Shown: positions 24,646-33,994, numbered from the stretch's first letter. The stretch: DNA of 64,000 bases from Streptomyces pseudovenezuelae (GCF_001513955.1 NZ_KQ948144.1:68853-132852), one strand, 5' to 3'. The notes: generated from the letters alone by a model not told the origin. Made by a program: numbers and translations.

Positions 24646-26573
24646 CCGACGACCAGCACGGAGAGGGCACGCCCCGGGCCGCCGGCCGCTGGGACCCGTT
24701 GCCCCACGGCGACTACGACGACGGCGCGACCGCCTTCGTGAAGCTCCCGGAAGGGGGCATCGACGCCCTCCTGGCCTCCGCCGACAGCCCGCTGGCCGCG
24801 CCTGGGCACGGGTATGTGCCGCCGCAGATAACGGCCGCGCCGGGGGACGGGACCGACCCGGCGGGCACGGGCGGCTGGGCCGTACCCGCCGAGGGCGCGC
24901 AGTGGCCCGACCCGAGCACCCTGCCCCAGGGGCAGACCGGGCAGTTCACGTACAACCCCGCGACCACCCAGCAGTGGCACGTCGAGGACCCCGCGGCCGC
25001 GCCCGCGCCGGGCCACGACGTCACCGGCCAGTGGTCGATCCCGGTCGCCGGCGGCGAGCTCCCGGACGAATCGGGCGAGTTCACCACGTCGTCCCTGGTC
25101 GAGCAGTGGGGCGGCACTCCTCCGGCGACCCTGCCGGGCGGTGCGTCCGCGCCCTGGGCGTCACAGCCGGCGCAGCCGTGGGGGGACCAGCCCCAGGGCG
25201 GCCCGGGAGCGGGACCCGAGCACGGGGGACCGGCCGGGGAACAGCACCCCCACCTGCCGCACGGTGACGGACACTCCGGCGGCTTCGACGACGGTCACGG
25301 CGGTCGGATCGGCGACGGTCACGGCGGTCCGGTCGGCGACGGTCACGGCGGTCCGGTGGGCGACGGCGGTCCGGTCGGCGACCACCACGCGCACGTGCCC
25401 GGTGACGAGGCACCGGGCGGCGAGGCCGACGCCCCGCACGGTGGCCCGGCCGGTGACGCGCACCTGCCGTCCGCCGCGCACCTCGGAAACCACGCGGTCG
25501 CCGACGCCCCGCCCGAGCCGGACGAGGCGAGCCCCGAGGCGGCCCAGGACGCCGCCCAGCCGCACACCGACACCCATGGCCACGGCATCCGGCTTGCGCA
25601 GCCGCACACCGACACCGACGGCCACGGCACCGCTCTCGCCGGACCGCACGGCACAGCCCAGCCCCTCGACCCCGCCGAGCCCTACGGGGACGACCCCTCC
25701 GCTGCCGCCTCACAGCCCTCACACGGCCCGGGTGAGGAGCGACCGACCGTCGGGACCCCCGAGGGCTCCGAAGAGGCCGTGGAAGCCGCTGACGGCCCCG
25801 CCGAGCCCGGTGCCGAGCACACCCCGGCCGCGGGCGACGACGAACCGGCGCCGGAAGCCGCCGAGGAGCACGCGGGCGACCCCGACGAGAACCAGGACGA
25901 GCCGGCCCCCGCGTTCCCCGGTGAGGAACACCCCCTCGCCTCCTACGTCCTGCGCGTCAACGGCGTCGACCGCCCCGTCACCGACGCCTGGATCGGCGAG
26001 TCGCTGCTCTACGTGCTGCGCGAGCGGCTCGGACTCGCCGGCGCCAAGGACGGCTGCTCGCAGGGCGAATGCGGGGCGTGCAACGTCCAGGTCGACGGAC
26101 GGCTCGTCGCCTCCTGCCTGGTGCCCGCCGTGACCGCCGCCGGCAGCGAGGTCCGTACCGTCGAGGGCCTCGCCGAGGACGGCCGGCCCTCCGACGTGCA
26201 GCGGGCGCTCGCCCGGTGCGGCGCCGTGCAGTGCGGCTTCTGCGTGCCCGGCATGGCGATGACCGTGCACGACCTCCTGGAGGGCAACCCCGCGCCCACC
26301 GAGCTGGAGACCCGCCAGGCGCTGTGCGGCAACCTCTGCCGCTGCTCCGGCTACCGGGGCGTCGTCGACGCCGTCAAGGAGGTCGTCGCCGAGCGCGAGG
26401 CCCACGCGACGGGCGACGGTGAGACGGACGGCGACGAAGCACGTATTCCGCACCAGGCGGGCCCCGGAGGCGGCAGCGTCCACCCGTCGGCGTTCGACTC
26501 GCCGGGGTTCCCGAACGCCTCCGGATCACATGACCAGGCGTACGGACAGGGACAGGACGGAGGCCAGGCGTGA
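24642..26573 (+). CDS. 2Fe-2S subunit of a xanthine-dehydrogenase-like enzyme with a very long low-complexity N-terminus
   Basis: The 643-residue product has the family domain only at about 430-600. The plant-type 2Fe-2S centre is DGCSQGECGACNVQ. The second centre is QCGFCVPGM with LCGNLCRCSGYRG. Usual members are about 150-200 residues. The first 430 residues are low complexity: Pro/Gly/Ala-rich, then His/Gly/Asp repeats (DGHGGPVGDGHGGPVGDGG near 225-245), then Pro/Glu/Ala-rich acidic sequence. The GTG at 24642 overlaps the FAD-subunit stop, and reading frame and GC pattern are unbroken, so the extension looks truly coding. A Gly/Ser/Gln-rich tail follows the iron-sulfur domain. Confidence 0.85.
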   Translation: MTDDQHGEGTPRAAGRWDPLPHGDYDDGATAFVKLPEGGIDALLASADSPLAAPGHGYVPPQITAAPGDGTDPAGTGGWAVPAEGAQWPDPSTLPQGQTGQFTYNPATTQQWHVEDPAAAPAPGHDVTGQWSIPVAGGELPDESGEFTTSSLVEQWGGTPPATLPGGASAPWASQPAQPWGDQPQGGPGAGPEHGGPAGEQHPHLPHGDGHSGGFDDGHGGRIGDGHGGPVGDGHGGPVGDGGPVGDHHAHVPGDEAPGGEADAPHGGPAGDAHLPSAAHLGNHAVADAPPEPDEASPEAAQDAAQPHTDTHGHGIRLAQPHTDTDGHGTALAGPHGTAQPLDPAEPYGDDPSAAASQPSHGPGEERPTVGTPEGSEEAVEAADGPAEPGAEHTPAAGDDEPAPEAAEEHAGDPDENQDEPAPAFPGEEHPLASYVLRVNGVDRPVTDAWIGESLLYVLRERLGLAGAKDGCSQGECGACNVQVDGRLVASCLVPAVTAAGSEVRTVEGLAEDGRPSDVQRALARCGAVQCGFCVPGMAMTVHDLLEGNPAPTELETRQALCGNLCRCSGYRGVVDAVKEVVAEREAHATGDGETDGDEARIPHQAGPGGGSVHPSAFDSPGFPNASGSHDQAYGQGQDGGQA

Positions 26574-28879
26574 GCAACGAAGCCGCCACCGCGACCACCG
26601 CCGCGGAGGCAGCACCCGCCCCCGAGCCGATTCCGCACGGCATCGGCGTCTCCCTGCCGGCCGCCGACGCGCGCGCGAAGACCGAGGGCACCTTCCCCTA
26701 CGCGGCCGACCTGTGGGCCGAGGGCCTGCTGTGGGCGGCCGTGCTGCGCTCCCCGCACGCGCACGCGCGCATCGTGTCGATCGACACCTCGCACGCGCGT
26801 GAGATGCCCGGAGTCCGCGCGGTCGTCACCCACGAGGACGTGCCCGGCAGCCCGGTCCACGGCCGCGGCCGTGCCGATCGCCCGGTGTTCGCCTCCGAGG
26901 TCGTCCGCCACCACGGCGAGCCCATCGCGGCCGTCGCCGCCGACCACCCCGACACCGCGCGCATGGCCGCGGCCGCCGTCATCGTCGAATACGAGGTCCT
27001 CGACCCGGTCACCGACCCGGAGCAGGCCTTCGAGGCGGAGCCGCTGCACCCCGACGGCAACCTGGTCCGGCACATCCCGCTCCAGCACGGCGACCCCTCC
27101 GCGACCGGCGAGATCGTCGTCGAGGGCCAGTACCGCATCGGCCGCCAGGACCCCGCCCCCATCGGGGCCGAGGCAGGACTCGCCGTGCCCCGCCCGGACG
27201 GCGGCGTCGAGCTCTACCTCGCCTCCACCGACCCGCACAGCGACCGCGACACGGCCGCCGCCTGCTACGGCCTGGAGCCCGAGCGCGTCAAGGTCGTCGT
27301 CACCGGCGTGCCCGGCGCCACCGCCGACCGCGAGGACCAGGGCTTCCAGCTCCCGCTCGGCCTGCTCGCGCTCAAGACCGGCTGCCCGGTCAAACTGACG
27401 GCCACCCGCGAGGAGTCCTTCCTCGGCCACGTCCACCGTCACCCCACGCTGCTGAGATACCGCCACCACGCCGACGCCGAGGGCAAGCTGGTGAAGGTCG
27501 AGGCGCAGATCCTGCTCGACTCGGGCGCCTACGCCGACACCTCCTCGGAGGCCCTGGCCGCCGCCGTGGGCTTCGCCTGCGGACCGTACGTCGTCCCGAA
27601 CGCCTTCATCGAGGGCTGGGCCGTGCGCACCAACAACCCGCCCTCCGGCCACGTCCGCGGCGAGGGCGCGATGCAGGTGTGCGCCGCCTACGAGGCGCAG
27701 ATGGACAAGCTGGCCAAGAAGCTGGGCGTCGACCCGGCCGAACTGCGCCTGCGCAACGCCCTCGCCACCGGTGACGTGCTCCCGACCGGCCAGACCGTGA
27801 CCTGCCCGGCCCCGGTCGCCGAACTGCTCCAGGCGGTACGGGACTTCCCGCTGCCCGCGCTGCCCAAGGACACCCCCGAGGACGAGTGGCTGCTGCCCGG
27901 CGGCCCCGAGGGCGCCGGCGAACCGGGCGCGATCCGCAGGGGCGTCGGCTACGGCCTCGGCATGGTGCACATGCTGGGCGCCGAGGGCGCGGACGAGGTC
28001 TCCACGGCGACCGTCCGCGTCCAGGACGGCGTCGCCACGGTGCTCTGCGCGGCCGTCGAGACCGGCCAGGGCTTCACCACCCTGGCCCGCCAGATCGTCC
28101 AGGAGACGCTCGGCATCGACGAGGTCCACGTGGCGCCCGTCGACACCGACCAGCCCCCCGCGGGTCCCGGCTGCCGCGGCCGCCACACCTGGGTCTCGGG
28201 CGGCGCGGTGGAACGCGCGGCCAAGATGGTCCGCACCCAGCTCCTCCAGCCCCTGGCGCACAAGTTCGGCATGTCCACCGAACTGCTCCAGATCACCGAC
28301 GGCAAGATCACCTCGTACGACGGAGTCCTCTCGACGACCGTCACCGAGGCCATGGACGGCAAGGAACTGTGGGCCACCGCCCAGTGCCGCCCGCACCCCA
28401 CGGAACCCCTCAACGAGATCGGCCAGGGCGACGCCTTCGTCGGCATGGCCTTCTGCGCGATCCGCGCGGTGGTCGACGTCGACATCGAACTCGGCTCGGT
28501 GCGCGTGGTCGAGCTGGCGCTCGCCCAGGACGTGGGCCGGATCCTCAACCCGGCCCAGCTGGAGGCCCGTATCGAAGCGGGCGTCACACAGGGCGTCGGC
28601 ATAGCGCTGACGGAGAACCTGCGCAGCGCGCGCGGGCTGATCCGCCACCCCGACCTCACGGGGTACGCGCTGCCGACGGCCCTGGACGCGCCGGAGATCC
28701 GGATCGTCAAGCTCGTCGAGGAGCGAGACGTGGTCGCCCCGTTCGGCGCGAAGGCGGCCAGCGCGGTGCCGGTGGTCACCTCACCCGCGGCCGTCGCCTC
28801 CGCCGTGCGCGCGGCCACGGGCCGTCCGGTGAACCGGCTCCCGATCCGCCCGCAGGCCGCGGTGGTGACGGACCGATGA
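26570..28879 (+). CDS. Xanthine-dehydrogenase-family molybdopterin-binding subunit
   Basis: The 769-residue large subunit has the Ald_Xan_dh domain at about 20-130 (GIGVSLPAADARAKTEGTFP, VLRSPHAHARI) and the Mo-cofactor domain from about 140. REDQGFQLPLGLLALK, SGAYADTSSEAL, PPSGHVRGEGAMQVCAAYEA (the family's GAFRGFG-like region, here RGEGAMQ), VETGQGFTTLARQI and the late QGVGIALTENL with AKAASAVP complete it. The usual catalytic Glu would lie near the end, where GAKAASAVPVVTSPAAV stands. Substrate could be a purine or another heterocycle/aldehyde. It overlaps both neighbours by GTGA/ATGA, so all subunits come from one transcript. Confidence 0.88.
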   Translation: MSNEAATATTAAEAAPAPEPIPHGIGVSLPAADARAKTEGTFPYAADLWAEGLLWAAVLRSPHAHARIVSIDTSHAREMPGVRAVVTHEDVPGSPVHGRGRADRPVFASEVVRHHGEPIAAVAADHPDTARMAAAAVIVEYEVLDPVTDPEQAFEAEPLHPDGNLVRHIPLQHGDPSATGEIVVEGQYRIGRQDPAPIGAEAGLAVPRPDGGVELYLASTDPHSDRDTAAACYGLEPERVKVVVTGVPGATADREDQGFQLPLGLLALKTGCPVKLTATREESFLGHVHRHPTLLRYRHHADAEGKLVKVEAQILLDSGAYADTSSEALAAAVGFACGPYVVPNAFIEGWAVRTNNPPSGHVRGEGAMQVCAAYEAQMDKLAKKLGVDPAELRLRNALATGDVLPTGQTVTCPAPVAELLQAVRDFPLPALPKDTPEDEWLLPGGPEGAGEPGAIRRGVGYGLGMVHMLGAEGADEVSTATVRVQDGVATVLCAAVETGQGFTTLARQIVQETLGIDEVHVAPVDTDQPPAGPGCRGRHTWVSGGAVERAAKMVRTQLLQPLAHKFGMSTELLQITDGKITSYDGVLSTTVTEAMDGKELWATAQCRPHPTEPLNEIGQGDAFVGMAFCAIRAVVDVDIELGSVRVVELALAQDVGRILNPAQLEARIEAGVTQGVGIALTENLRSARGLIRHPDLTGYALPTALDAPEIRIVKLVEERDVVAPFGAKAASAVPVVTSPAAVASAVRAATGRPVNRLPIRPQAAVVTDR

Positions 28880-29004
28880 GCACGCCGGGGCAGGAGCCCC
28901 GCGAGTACGAACCGCCGCCCGGTCTCGGCAAGTTGGCCCTGTGGATCCTGCTGTTCGTGGTGGCGGCCGTCGTGGTCGTGGTGGGCGGCGTCTACTTCGC
29001 GTGA
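28876..29004 (+). CDS. Small single-span membrane protein at the end of the xdh operon
   Basis: This 42-residue frame starts with an ATG inside the stop of the molybdopterin subunit (ATGA). It encodes a Pro/Glu-rich hydrophilic start (EPREYEPPPGLGKL) and one strong transmembrane helix, LALWILLFVVAAVVVVVGGV. Overlap coupling and the clean membrane helix argue that it is expressed. It could tether or modulate the enzyme complex at the membrane. That is inference, and I know no named family. Confidence 0.6.
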   Translation: MSTPGQEPREYEPPPGLGKLALWILLFVVAAVVVVVGGVYFA

Positions 29005-29038
29005 CCGAAGTGCCTTCGGCCGTCGGGGAGTTCACGTG

Positions 29039-29572
29039 ATGCGCGGGGTCGTACTGGTCACCGGTGTGATGGCGGCCGGGAAGTCGACGGTCGCGCAGGC
29101 GCTGGCCGAGCGGCTGCCGCGGGCGGCGCACGTCCGCGGGGACCTGTTCCGGCGGATGATCGTGTCGGGGCGCGAGGAGTACACACCCGGGGCCTCCGAG
29201 GACGCTGCCGCCCAACTTCGCCTGCGCTACCGGCTGTCGGCGGCGACGGCGGACGCGTACGCCGAGGCCGGGTTCACGGCGGTCGTGCAGGACGTCGTCC
29301 TCGGCGAGGACCTGACGGCGTACGCCGGACTGGTCCGGACCCGGCCGCTGTACGTCGTCGTCCTGGCGCCGGACCCCAGGACCGTGGCGGCCCGGGAGGC
29401 CGGCCGGGCGAAGACGGGCTACGACGGCGGGGCCTGGACGATCGCCGCGCTGGACGAGGCGCTGCGGGAGTCGACCCCGCCGATCGGCCTGTGGCTGGAC
29501 ACCTCCGCGCAGACCCCCGCGCAGACGGTGGAGGCGATTCTCGCGGGGCGGGAACGCGCGAGGGTGCCCTGA
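29039..29572 (+). CDS. P-loop kinase-like ATPase (zeta-toxin/chloramphenicol phosphotransferase type)
   Basis: The 177-residue protein is a small P-loop phosphotransferase: Walker A GVMAAGKST at about 8-16, then HVRGDLFRRMI (the substrate-binding RGD/F region), AGFTAVVQDVVLGEDL as Walker-B-like strand, and VVLAPDPRTVAAREAGR (lid arginines). Members phosphorylate small molecules or, as zeta toxins, UDP-sugars. No antitoxin-like gene sits beside it, so a housekeeping or resistance-type kinase is more likely than a toxin. GGGGAG lies eight bases before the ATG at 29039. It is the last gene of this run, 34 bp after the small membrane protein. Confidence 0.75.
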   Translation: MRGVVLVTGVMAAGKSTVAQALAERLPRAAHVRGDLFRRMIVSGREEYTPGASEDAAAQLRLRYRLSAATADAYAEAGFTAVVQDVVLGEDLTAYAGLVRTRPLYVVVLAPDPRTVAAREAGRAKTGYDGGAWTIAALDEALRESTPPIGLWLDTSAQTPAQTVEAILAGRERARVP

Positions 29573-29704
29573 CGTCTCCTTGGTACGGGGGCGTTGTCAG
29601 TGGTGGCGCGTAGTGTTTCCAGCAGTGGGGGACGAGCGCAGGCCCGACGGGTTCGCCGTGCCGTGCCCGGCCAGGGGACTGCGTACGAAGCACACGGGGG
29701 AACC

Positions 29705-30862
29705 ATGAGCGCGACCGATGCCGCCGTAGCGGCGATCAGACTGACCGAGGACGAACTGCAGCCCTACATCTCGCACGCCTCGACCCGCCGCTGGCTCAGC
29801 GGCCCCGGACTGCCCCTCGACAGCGACCTGTTCACCTTCGAGGAGCTGCGCAGGGAGGGCCTGCGGACGGTGGCGGACGCGACGGGCGACCCGGCCGGAC
29901 GGCTCAGCGAGGAACTGCGCGACCAGCTGGTGATCGGCGGACTCACGGACCTGCACGGCAGGGAGACGGAGTCGGTCCTGCTCGACGGGGTCACCGGCGA
30001 GGTCTCGACGACGGCGTTCTTCCACACCCGCCCCGACCTCATGGACCGCACCCCCCTGGCCCCGTCCCTGCCCACCCTGGTCCGCTTCGCGACGGCCACG
30101 GACGAACTGACCGAGGTCCGCGGCCAGTTCGCCGCGTACGCCGGCCGCTTCGGTCCCACGGCCGTGGAGGACGCCACCCGTCAGCTGCTGACGGTCTTCG
30201 AGGAGGGCACGGGCGGCGAGGTCCCCACCTTCTGGAAGATCGCGGCCCTGATCCGCCCCCTGACCCTGGTGGCGGGCCCGGGCACGGACTCCGGCCTGGC
30301 CCTGGACCTCCCGCCGCGCCTTCTGGACCAGGAGTTCGGCCGCAGCCACGTCGTGCGCTTCGAGGACATCGACTTCCCGTCCACCCTCACGCACGCCCCG
30401 ACCCGCCGTTTCCTGGCCGAGACGGGCCTGCCCGAGGACGGCGTCCTCTTCCACACCGACCCGGACGCCCCGCTCCCGACCCTGGCGGAACACCGGGCCG
30501 AGCAGCTGACCGCCCTCCCGCCCCGGGCCGGCCACCTGATCGTCCTCGGCCACCTGATCGAGGACAACACCCTGGTCGTCGACGGCGAGACGGGCGGCGT
30601 CCTGAACTGGAGCGAGCGCGAGGGCACGCTCCACCCCCTGAACACCGACATCTCCACGCTCGCCTTCACCCTCTGGCTGCTGAACCGGGAGCGCCGGATA
30701 GACGAGTCACTGGCCCACGAACTGACCAACACGCTCTACGTCCAGGTCGCCAAGACGATGATCCGGGCCCTGTCCACCATCGACCCCACGGGCACGACGA
30801 CGGACGCGGACTGGCACTACTGGACGGAGCTGTTCCAGGACGAGGTGGGCGGGGTGCTCTGA
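29705..30862 (+). CDS. SUKH-4-like (immunity-type) protein with two related halves
   Basis: The 385-residue cytosolic protein resembles SUKH-4 family proteins, found as immunity factors against nuclease toxins and as stand-alone genes in Streptomyces. Two halves look related. [20 protein letters not shown] (about 22-41) with LLDGVTGEV matches [20 protein letters not shown] (about 236-255) with [14 protein letters not shown]. Each half carries a [11 protein letters not shown] / [10 protein letters not shown] turn. So it is a tandem duplication of the domain. No toxin gene is adjacent. The ATG at 29705 follows a GGGG-rich site. Its last 46 bp overlap the end of the convergent nitrobindin-type gene. 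Confidence 0.75.
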   Translation: MSATDAAVAAIRLTEDELQPYISHASTRRWLSGPGLPLDSDLFTFEELRREGLRTVADATGDPAGRLSEELRDQLVIGGLTDLHGRETESVLLDGVTGEVSTTAFFHTRPDLMDRTPLAPSLPTLVRFATATDELTEVRGQFAAYAGRFGPTAVEDATRQLLTVFEEGTGGEVPTFWKIAALIRPLTLVAGPGTDSGLALDLPPRLLDQEFGRSHVVRFEDIDFPSTLTHAPTRRFLAETGLPEDGVLFHTDPDAPLPTLAEHRAEQLTALPPRAGHLIVLGHLIEDNTLVVDGETGGVLNWSEREGTLHPLNTDISTLAFTLWLLNRERRIDESLAHELTNTLYVQVAKTMIRALSTIDPTGTTTDADWHYWTELFQDEVGGVL

Positions 30863-31410
30863 CCGGCGTCCCGCCGCAGGGTGGCCGAGAGGTGATGCTG
30901 CAGAGGCTGCCCGACAGCCGCGAGGTCGTGGACGAAGGTGAAGGAGTCGCCGTCCCCGTCGGCCAGGGTGTAACGGCGACGGGTGGCGGTCACCTCCTTG
31001 GCGGTGGGGGTGAGCGCCACGGAGTGCGTGGCGAGATCGACCGCTCCCTCCTCCACCTGCCCGACGAGGATCTCGGTGACGCCGGTGGGCTGGGTCACCA
31101 GCGCCTCCACCCGGCCGTCCGGCTGCAGCCGCCACCACCCGCTCTCCCGGGCCGCGGGCCGCACCGGCACCCCGTCACCGTCGACCAGCCAGGCCCGCGC
31201 CTCGTACCGGAGGAAGGGCCGCCCGTCATGACTGAAGCGGACCTCCTGCGCGTACGCGAAGTCGCCGTCGAGCGTCGGATACCCACCTCGGCCCCGACCG
31301 CGCCACACCCCCAGAAACCCGAGCACAGGCCCGAGCAGCGCGTGGGGAGCAGGCACCTGCTCCCCCCGCAGCGCATCGGGAAAGGGAGACCCCACCACAC
31401 CGTCGACCAC
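30817..31410 (-). CDS. Nitrobindin-type FABP-family protein (peroxynitrite isomerase family)
   Basis: The 197-residue protein is a ten-strand beta-barrel haem protein of the nitrobindin/DUF1794 family. The family motif GxWxGxG appears as [14 protein letters not shown] near residue 34, followed by [34 protein letters not shown], and a late strand pair [14 protein letters not shown]. The expected haem-ligand His is near the C-terminus (TFVHDLA or [11 protein letters not shown]). These proteins bind ferric haem and isomerise peroxynitrite. The GTG at 31410 has GGAGGAG seven bases upstream and fits the family start; a GTG six codons upstream lacks one. The 3' end overlaps the SUKH gene by 46 bp. 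Confidence 0.82.
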   Translation of the reverse strand: MVDGVVGSPFPDALRGEQVPAPHALLGPVLGFLGVWRGRGRGGYPTLDGDFAYAQEVRFSHDGRPFLRYEARAWLVDGDGVPVRPAARESGWWRLQPDGRVEALVTQPTGVTEILVGQVEEGAVDLATHSVALTPTAKEVTATRRRYTLADGDGDSFTFVHDLAAVGQPLQHHLSATLRRDAGQSTPPTSSWNSSVQ

Positions 31411-31555
31411 GCCCGCACTCCTCCACACTCACGACCACTACCGCCGCAAGCGTAGGGCGCCGCGCAGGGGAAGGGGGCGGCACCTCGAACGAGACGCCGC
31501 CCCCTCCCGGGGCCGGAGGCTGCCATGCCTGTGATCGCTACGTGGGGGTCGTCTC

Positions 31556-33079
31556 TCAGCGCCGGACGGCCGTCGGCACGGTGGCGGTGCCGTTCAGGCA
31601 GTGGTCGAGGAGTGCGTGCATGCGCGGAACGGGCAGTGCCGGGTTGGACGCAGCGCCCTCGGCGGTATGGGGGTCGGCGAGGAGGGGCTCCAGGGCTTCC
31701 GGTGACAGGCCCGGGTTGGTGGCCGCTGCCTGGCGCACCGACGCGTCGGGGTCCTCCACCGGGGGGTCGGGCAAGGCAGGGTCGGCTGCGGCCAGGGCCC
31801 GGACCTCGGGATCCGGGTAGTCGATGAGGTGAGCCCGGCCGGTACGGGGGAACGCGGGCAGGTCCAGCAGGTGCGGACGGTGGGCCGGGCGGGTGACGAA
31901 GACATCCAGGAGGAGGTGCGACGGAGCCAGCGGGTGGTGGCAGGCCAGCCGGATCCTCACCTCCTCGTCGTCGTCCTGCGCGAGCGCCTCGGCGAGTTCC
32001 GCCGACAGTCCCGGCCAACTTGCCGCAACCCGGCGGAGCACCGCTTCCTCGGACACCGCACAGGATGCGAACCAGTCGGGTGATGGCCCGACGGCCGGAT
32101 CGACATTCGACTCGGTGAACGGCTCGCCGATCGGACAGGTGCAGTCAGGACCGTGCCCGATGACCTGGTCGATCGCCCTGTACTCCGCCCAGGTACGGGG
32201 GAAGGGGTGGAGGCGCGCACACGTCCGCACGTACTCGACCGGGTCCGACCTCAACTCCGCCACCAGGTCCGGTCCCACGTCGGGCCGGGCGGCAACCGAC
32301 GCGCGGACCTCCGCGTCGGGGTGGCGGGCGAGCCGGGCGAGGGCGTAGGCCGGGGTGTGTGGGTTCCGGGCCATGGGGAGCACCGTGCCGTCCGCGAAAC
32401 ACTGCTCGACGAGCGTGGGGGACAGAGCACACGTGCTGAACACGAATCCGTTGCGCGAGCCGAAGGACGGCAGTCCGGCCTCCACCCGTTCCGGGTCCAG
32501 CGCCCAGTTCCTGTCCTGCGCCGCTTCACGGACCCCGGGGTCCGGATCGTCGAGCAGCGCCGCCCGCTGTGCCGGCGTGAGGGACTGCCACCTCCACGTG
32601 GCCACCATCCGGAGTTCGGGGTGCTCGTGGCCGGCGATGGAGCGGAAGAAGGACAGCGGGATCTGCCGGGACGAATCGAGCTCACCGATGATCTCCTTCG
32701 CGGTGAGCTTGCCGTCCTCGCCCCCGTCCTGGGCCATCAGGAGGGTCACGAGGATGTCGTCCGGCAACGGTCGGACCCGTTGGGGGTAGTGACGGGGGCC
32801 GGAGGCGAGCCGCGCGCGGACGATCCCCGACGGGTCCGACGCCAAGGGGGTGAGCCGCGCCGGGTCGACGTACCGGTTGCGGGCGAGCGCGCGGCGGATG
32901 ACTTCGGACGGATGGTGCAGGGCAGCGTCGATGACGGCGTCGGGCAGGTCACGGCCCTCGCACATCAGCAGGCCGGCGTCACCGGCCGCTGGGCCCAACA
33001 GGCGTACCAGCACGTCGGAGGGCGCTGCCGGATTGAAGGCGATGCCGCGCAGCCAACGTTCGTGCAGGGAGTCGGACAT
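31556..33079 (-). CDS. HEAT/LRV-like helical repeat protein, function unknown
   Basis: The 507-residue protein is built from repeats of about 24-30 residues of the form hP-evR-aLA-NP-l-p-l-L. Examples are HPSEVIRRALARNRYVDPAR, DPGVREAAQDRNWALDPERV, HPDAEVRASVAARPDVGPDL, DPEVRALAAADPALPDPP and DASVRQAAATNPGLSPEALE. This is the variant leucine-rich/HEAT solenoid pattern common in Streptomyces proteins of unknown role, usually a protein-binding scaffold. A CTCPIG segment in the middle could bind metal. There is no signal peptide or membrane helix. It is followed upstream (33080-33400) by AT-rich DNA. Confidence 0.75.
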   Translation of the reverse strand: MSDSLHERWLRGIAFNPAAPSDVLVRLLGPAAGDAGLLMCEGRDLPDAVIDAALHHPSEVIRRALARNRYVDPARLTPLASDPSGIVRARLASGPRHYPQRVRPLPDDILVTLLMAQDGGEDGKLTAKEIIGELDSSRQIPLSFFRSIAGHEHPELRMVATWRWQSLTPAQRAALLDDPDPGVREAAQDRNWALDPERVEAGLPSFGSRNGFVFSTCALSPTLVEQCFADGTVLPMARNPHTPAYALARLARHPDAEVRASVAARPDVGPDLVAELRSDPVEYVRTCARLHPFPRTWAEYRAIDQVIGHGPDCTCPIGEPFTESNVDPAVGPSPDWFASCAVSEEAVLRRVAASWPGLSAELAEALAQDDDEEVRIRLACHHPLAPSHLLLDVFVTRPAHRPHLLDLPAFPRTGRAHLIDYPDPEVRALAAADPALPDPPVEDPDASVRQAAATNPGLSPEALEPLLADPHTAEGAASNPALPVPRMHALLDHCLNGTATVPTAVRR

Positions 33080-33400
33080 CGCGTCATCCTGTCACCTCAA
33101 CGGAGACGGACGGACTATAAGCGGTGGGGTGGCTCAGGCAGGGTTGCCCCACCTGCTTTCGCTGTCGGGTTGGTCGAGATAGAAACGATCAGGATCAAAT
33201 ATTGATTGATCAGATTAATTCAATGTCGGTCATTCTGGTCAATGTTGGACGTAAGTTTTGATTCGATATCTCAGATGAAATTGATCGAATTTAACATGTG
33301 AAAATCGCCCCCGCTGTGGGTTACCGTCGTCTAAGGCATCGTCCGAGTTCAGGCTGTGCCTTCTTGGTGATGTCTGTCGATAACTCATGGAGGGGCTTGC
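33080..33400. other. AT-rich gene-free stretch, probable foreign DNA/promoter region
   Basis: No gene is visible. Bases 33180-33300 are strikingly AT-rich for this genome, with runs such as AATATTGATTGATCAGATTA and GAAATTGATCGAATTTAACA. Repeated GATCA/TTGATC elements are present. It separates the repeat-protein gene from a lower-GC secreted-protein gene beside tRNA-Cys and probably contains the latter's promoter. Confidence 0.6.
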
Positions 33401-33955
33401 ATGTCTTTGAAGGGTTTCCTTATTCGTACGGCTGGAGCGGCGACAGCGTCGCTGCTGGCTCTCTCAGGCGCTGTTGCGTTGGCGCCAGCAGCCGCAGCCG
33501 AGCCGCTCTACTGCGGGTCTAGTGAATACGTGGATCACATCTCGGTTGAGCGCTGGACCAGCGGAGAATTCAAGATCAAGGTGACTCCGAAGAGTGCCGC
33601 GCGTTGGGCACCTGATCCTCATGCAGCTACCGTCTCCGAGTGGCATGCGGTACAGAACTGCGTGTCGGGGCTCTACGGTGGACTCGCGGACAGCATTTGG
33701 GACCAGCTTGAATGCCATCAGTATCTGGCGGCCGTGCCGGCTAAACCGTCCAACTGGTCGAGTGACAGCTTCTGGGCCACAGGCGGAACCTACGACTTGG
33801 AGAGCTGGCGAGGGACGTTCACCTCTGACTATCCGACCTGGTACAGCTCCCATTGTGGGAACGAGTACGGCTCTGATCCTGTCGGGGTGAGCCTGGGTGC
33901 TTATCGGCCTGACACGGGACAGCTCGATCTGCAGCTACCAACAGACGTTGCCTAA
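33401..33955 (+). CDS. Secreted DUF2599-like protein
   Basis: The 184-residue protein has a classical signal peptide (MSLKGFLIRTAGAATASLLA through AAAAEP, cleavage near residue 33). A mature domain of about 150 residues follows, with four Cys (YCGS, NCVSG, ECHQY, HCGNE), likely two disulfides. The pattern YVDHISVERWTSGEFKIKVTP, then ECH and YDLESWRGTF, matches DUF2599 as I know it. Function is unknown. GC and codon use are clearly lower than the neighbours, with many codons ending in T or A. GGAGGGG precedes the ATG. It is flanked by AT-rich DNA and a tRNA, suggesting recent acquisition. Confidence 0.75.
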   Translation: MSLKGFLIRTAGAATASLLALSGAVALAPAAAAEPLYCGSSEYVDHISVERWTSGEFKIKVTPKSAARWAPDPHAATVSEWHAVQNCVSGLYGGLADSIWDQLECHQYLAAVPAKPSNWSSDSFWATGGTYDLESWRGTFTSDYPTWYSSHCGNEYGSDPVGVSLGAYRPDTGQLDLQLPTDVA

Positions 33956-33994
33956 GGTCAAGCGTAACTGAGACGGCAACTGAGACTGACGCTT

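Noticed and set aside
29039..29572. Zeta toxin of a toxin-antitoxin pair
   Set aside because: The P-loop kinase fold is similar, but no small antitoxin gene lies beside it; the neighbours are a tiny membrane protein and a SUKH-like gene 130 bp away.
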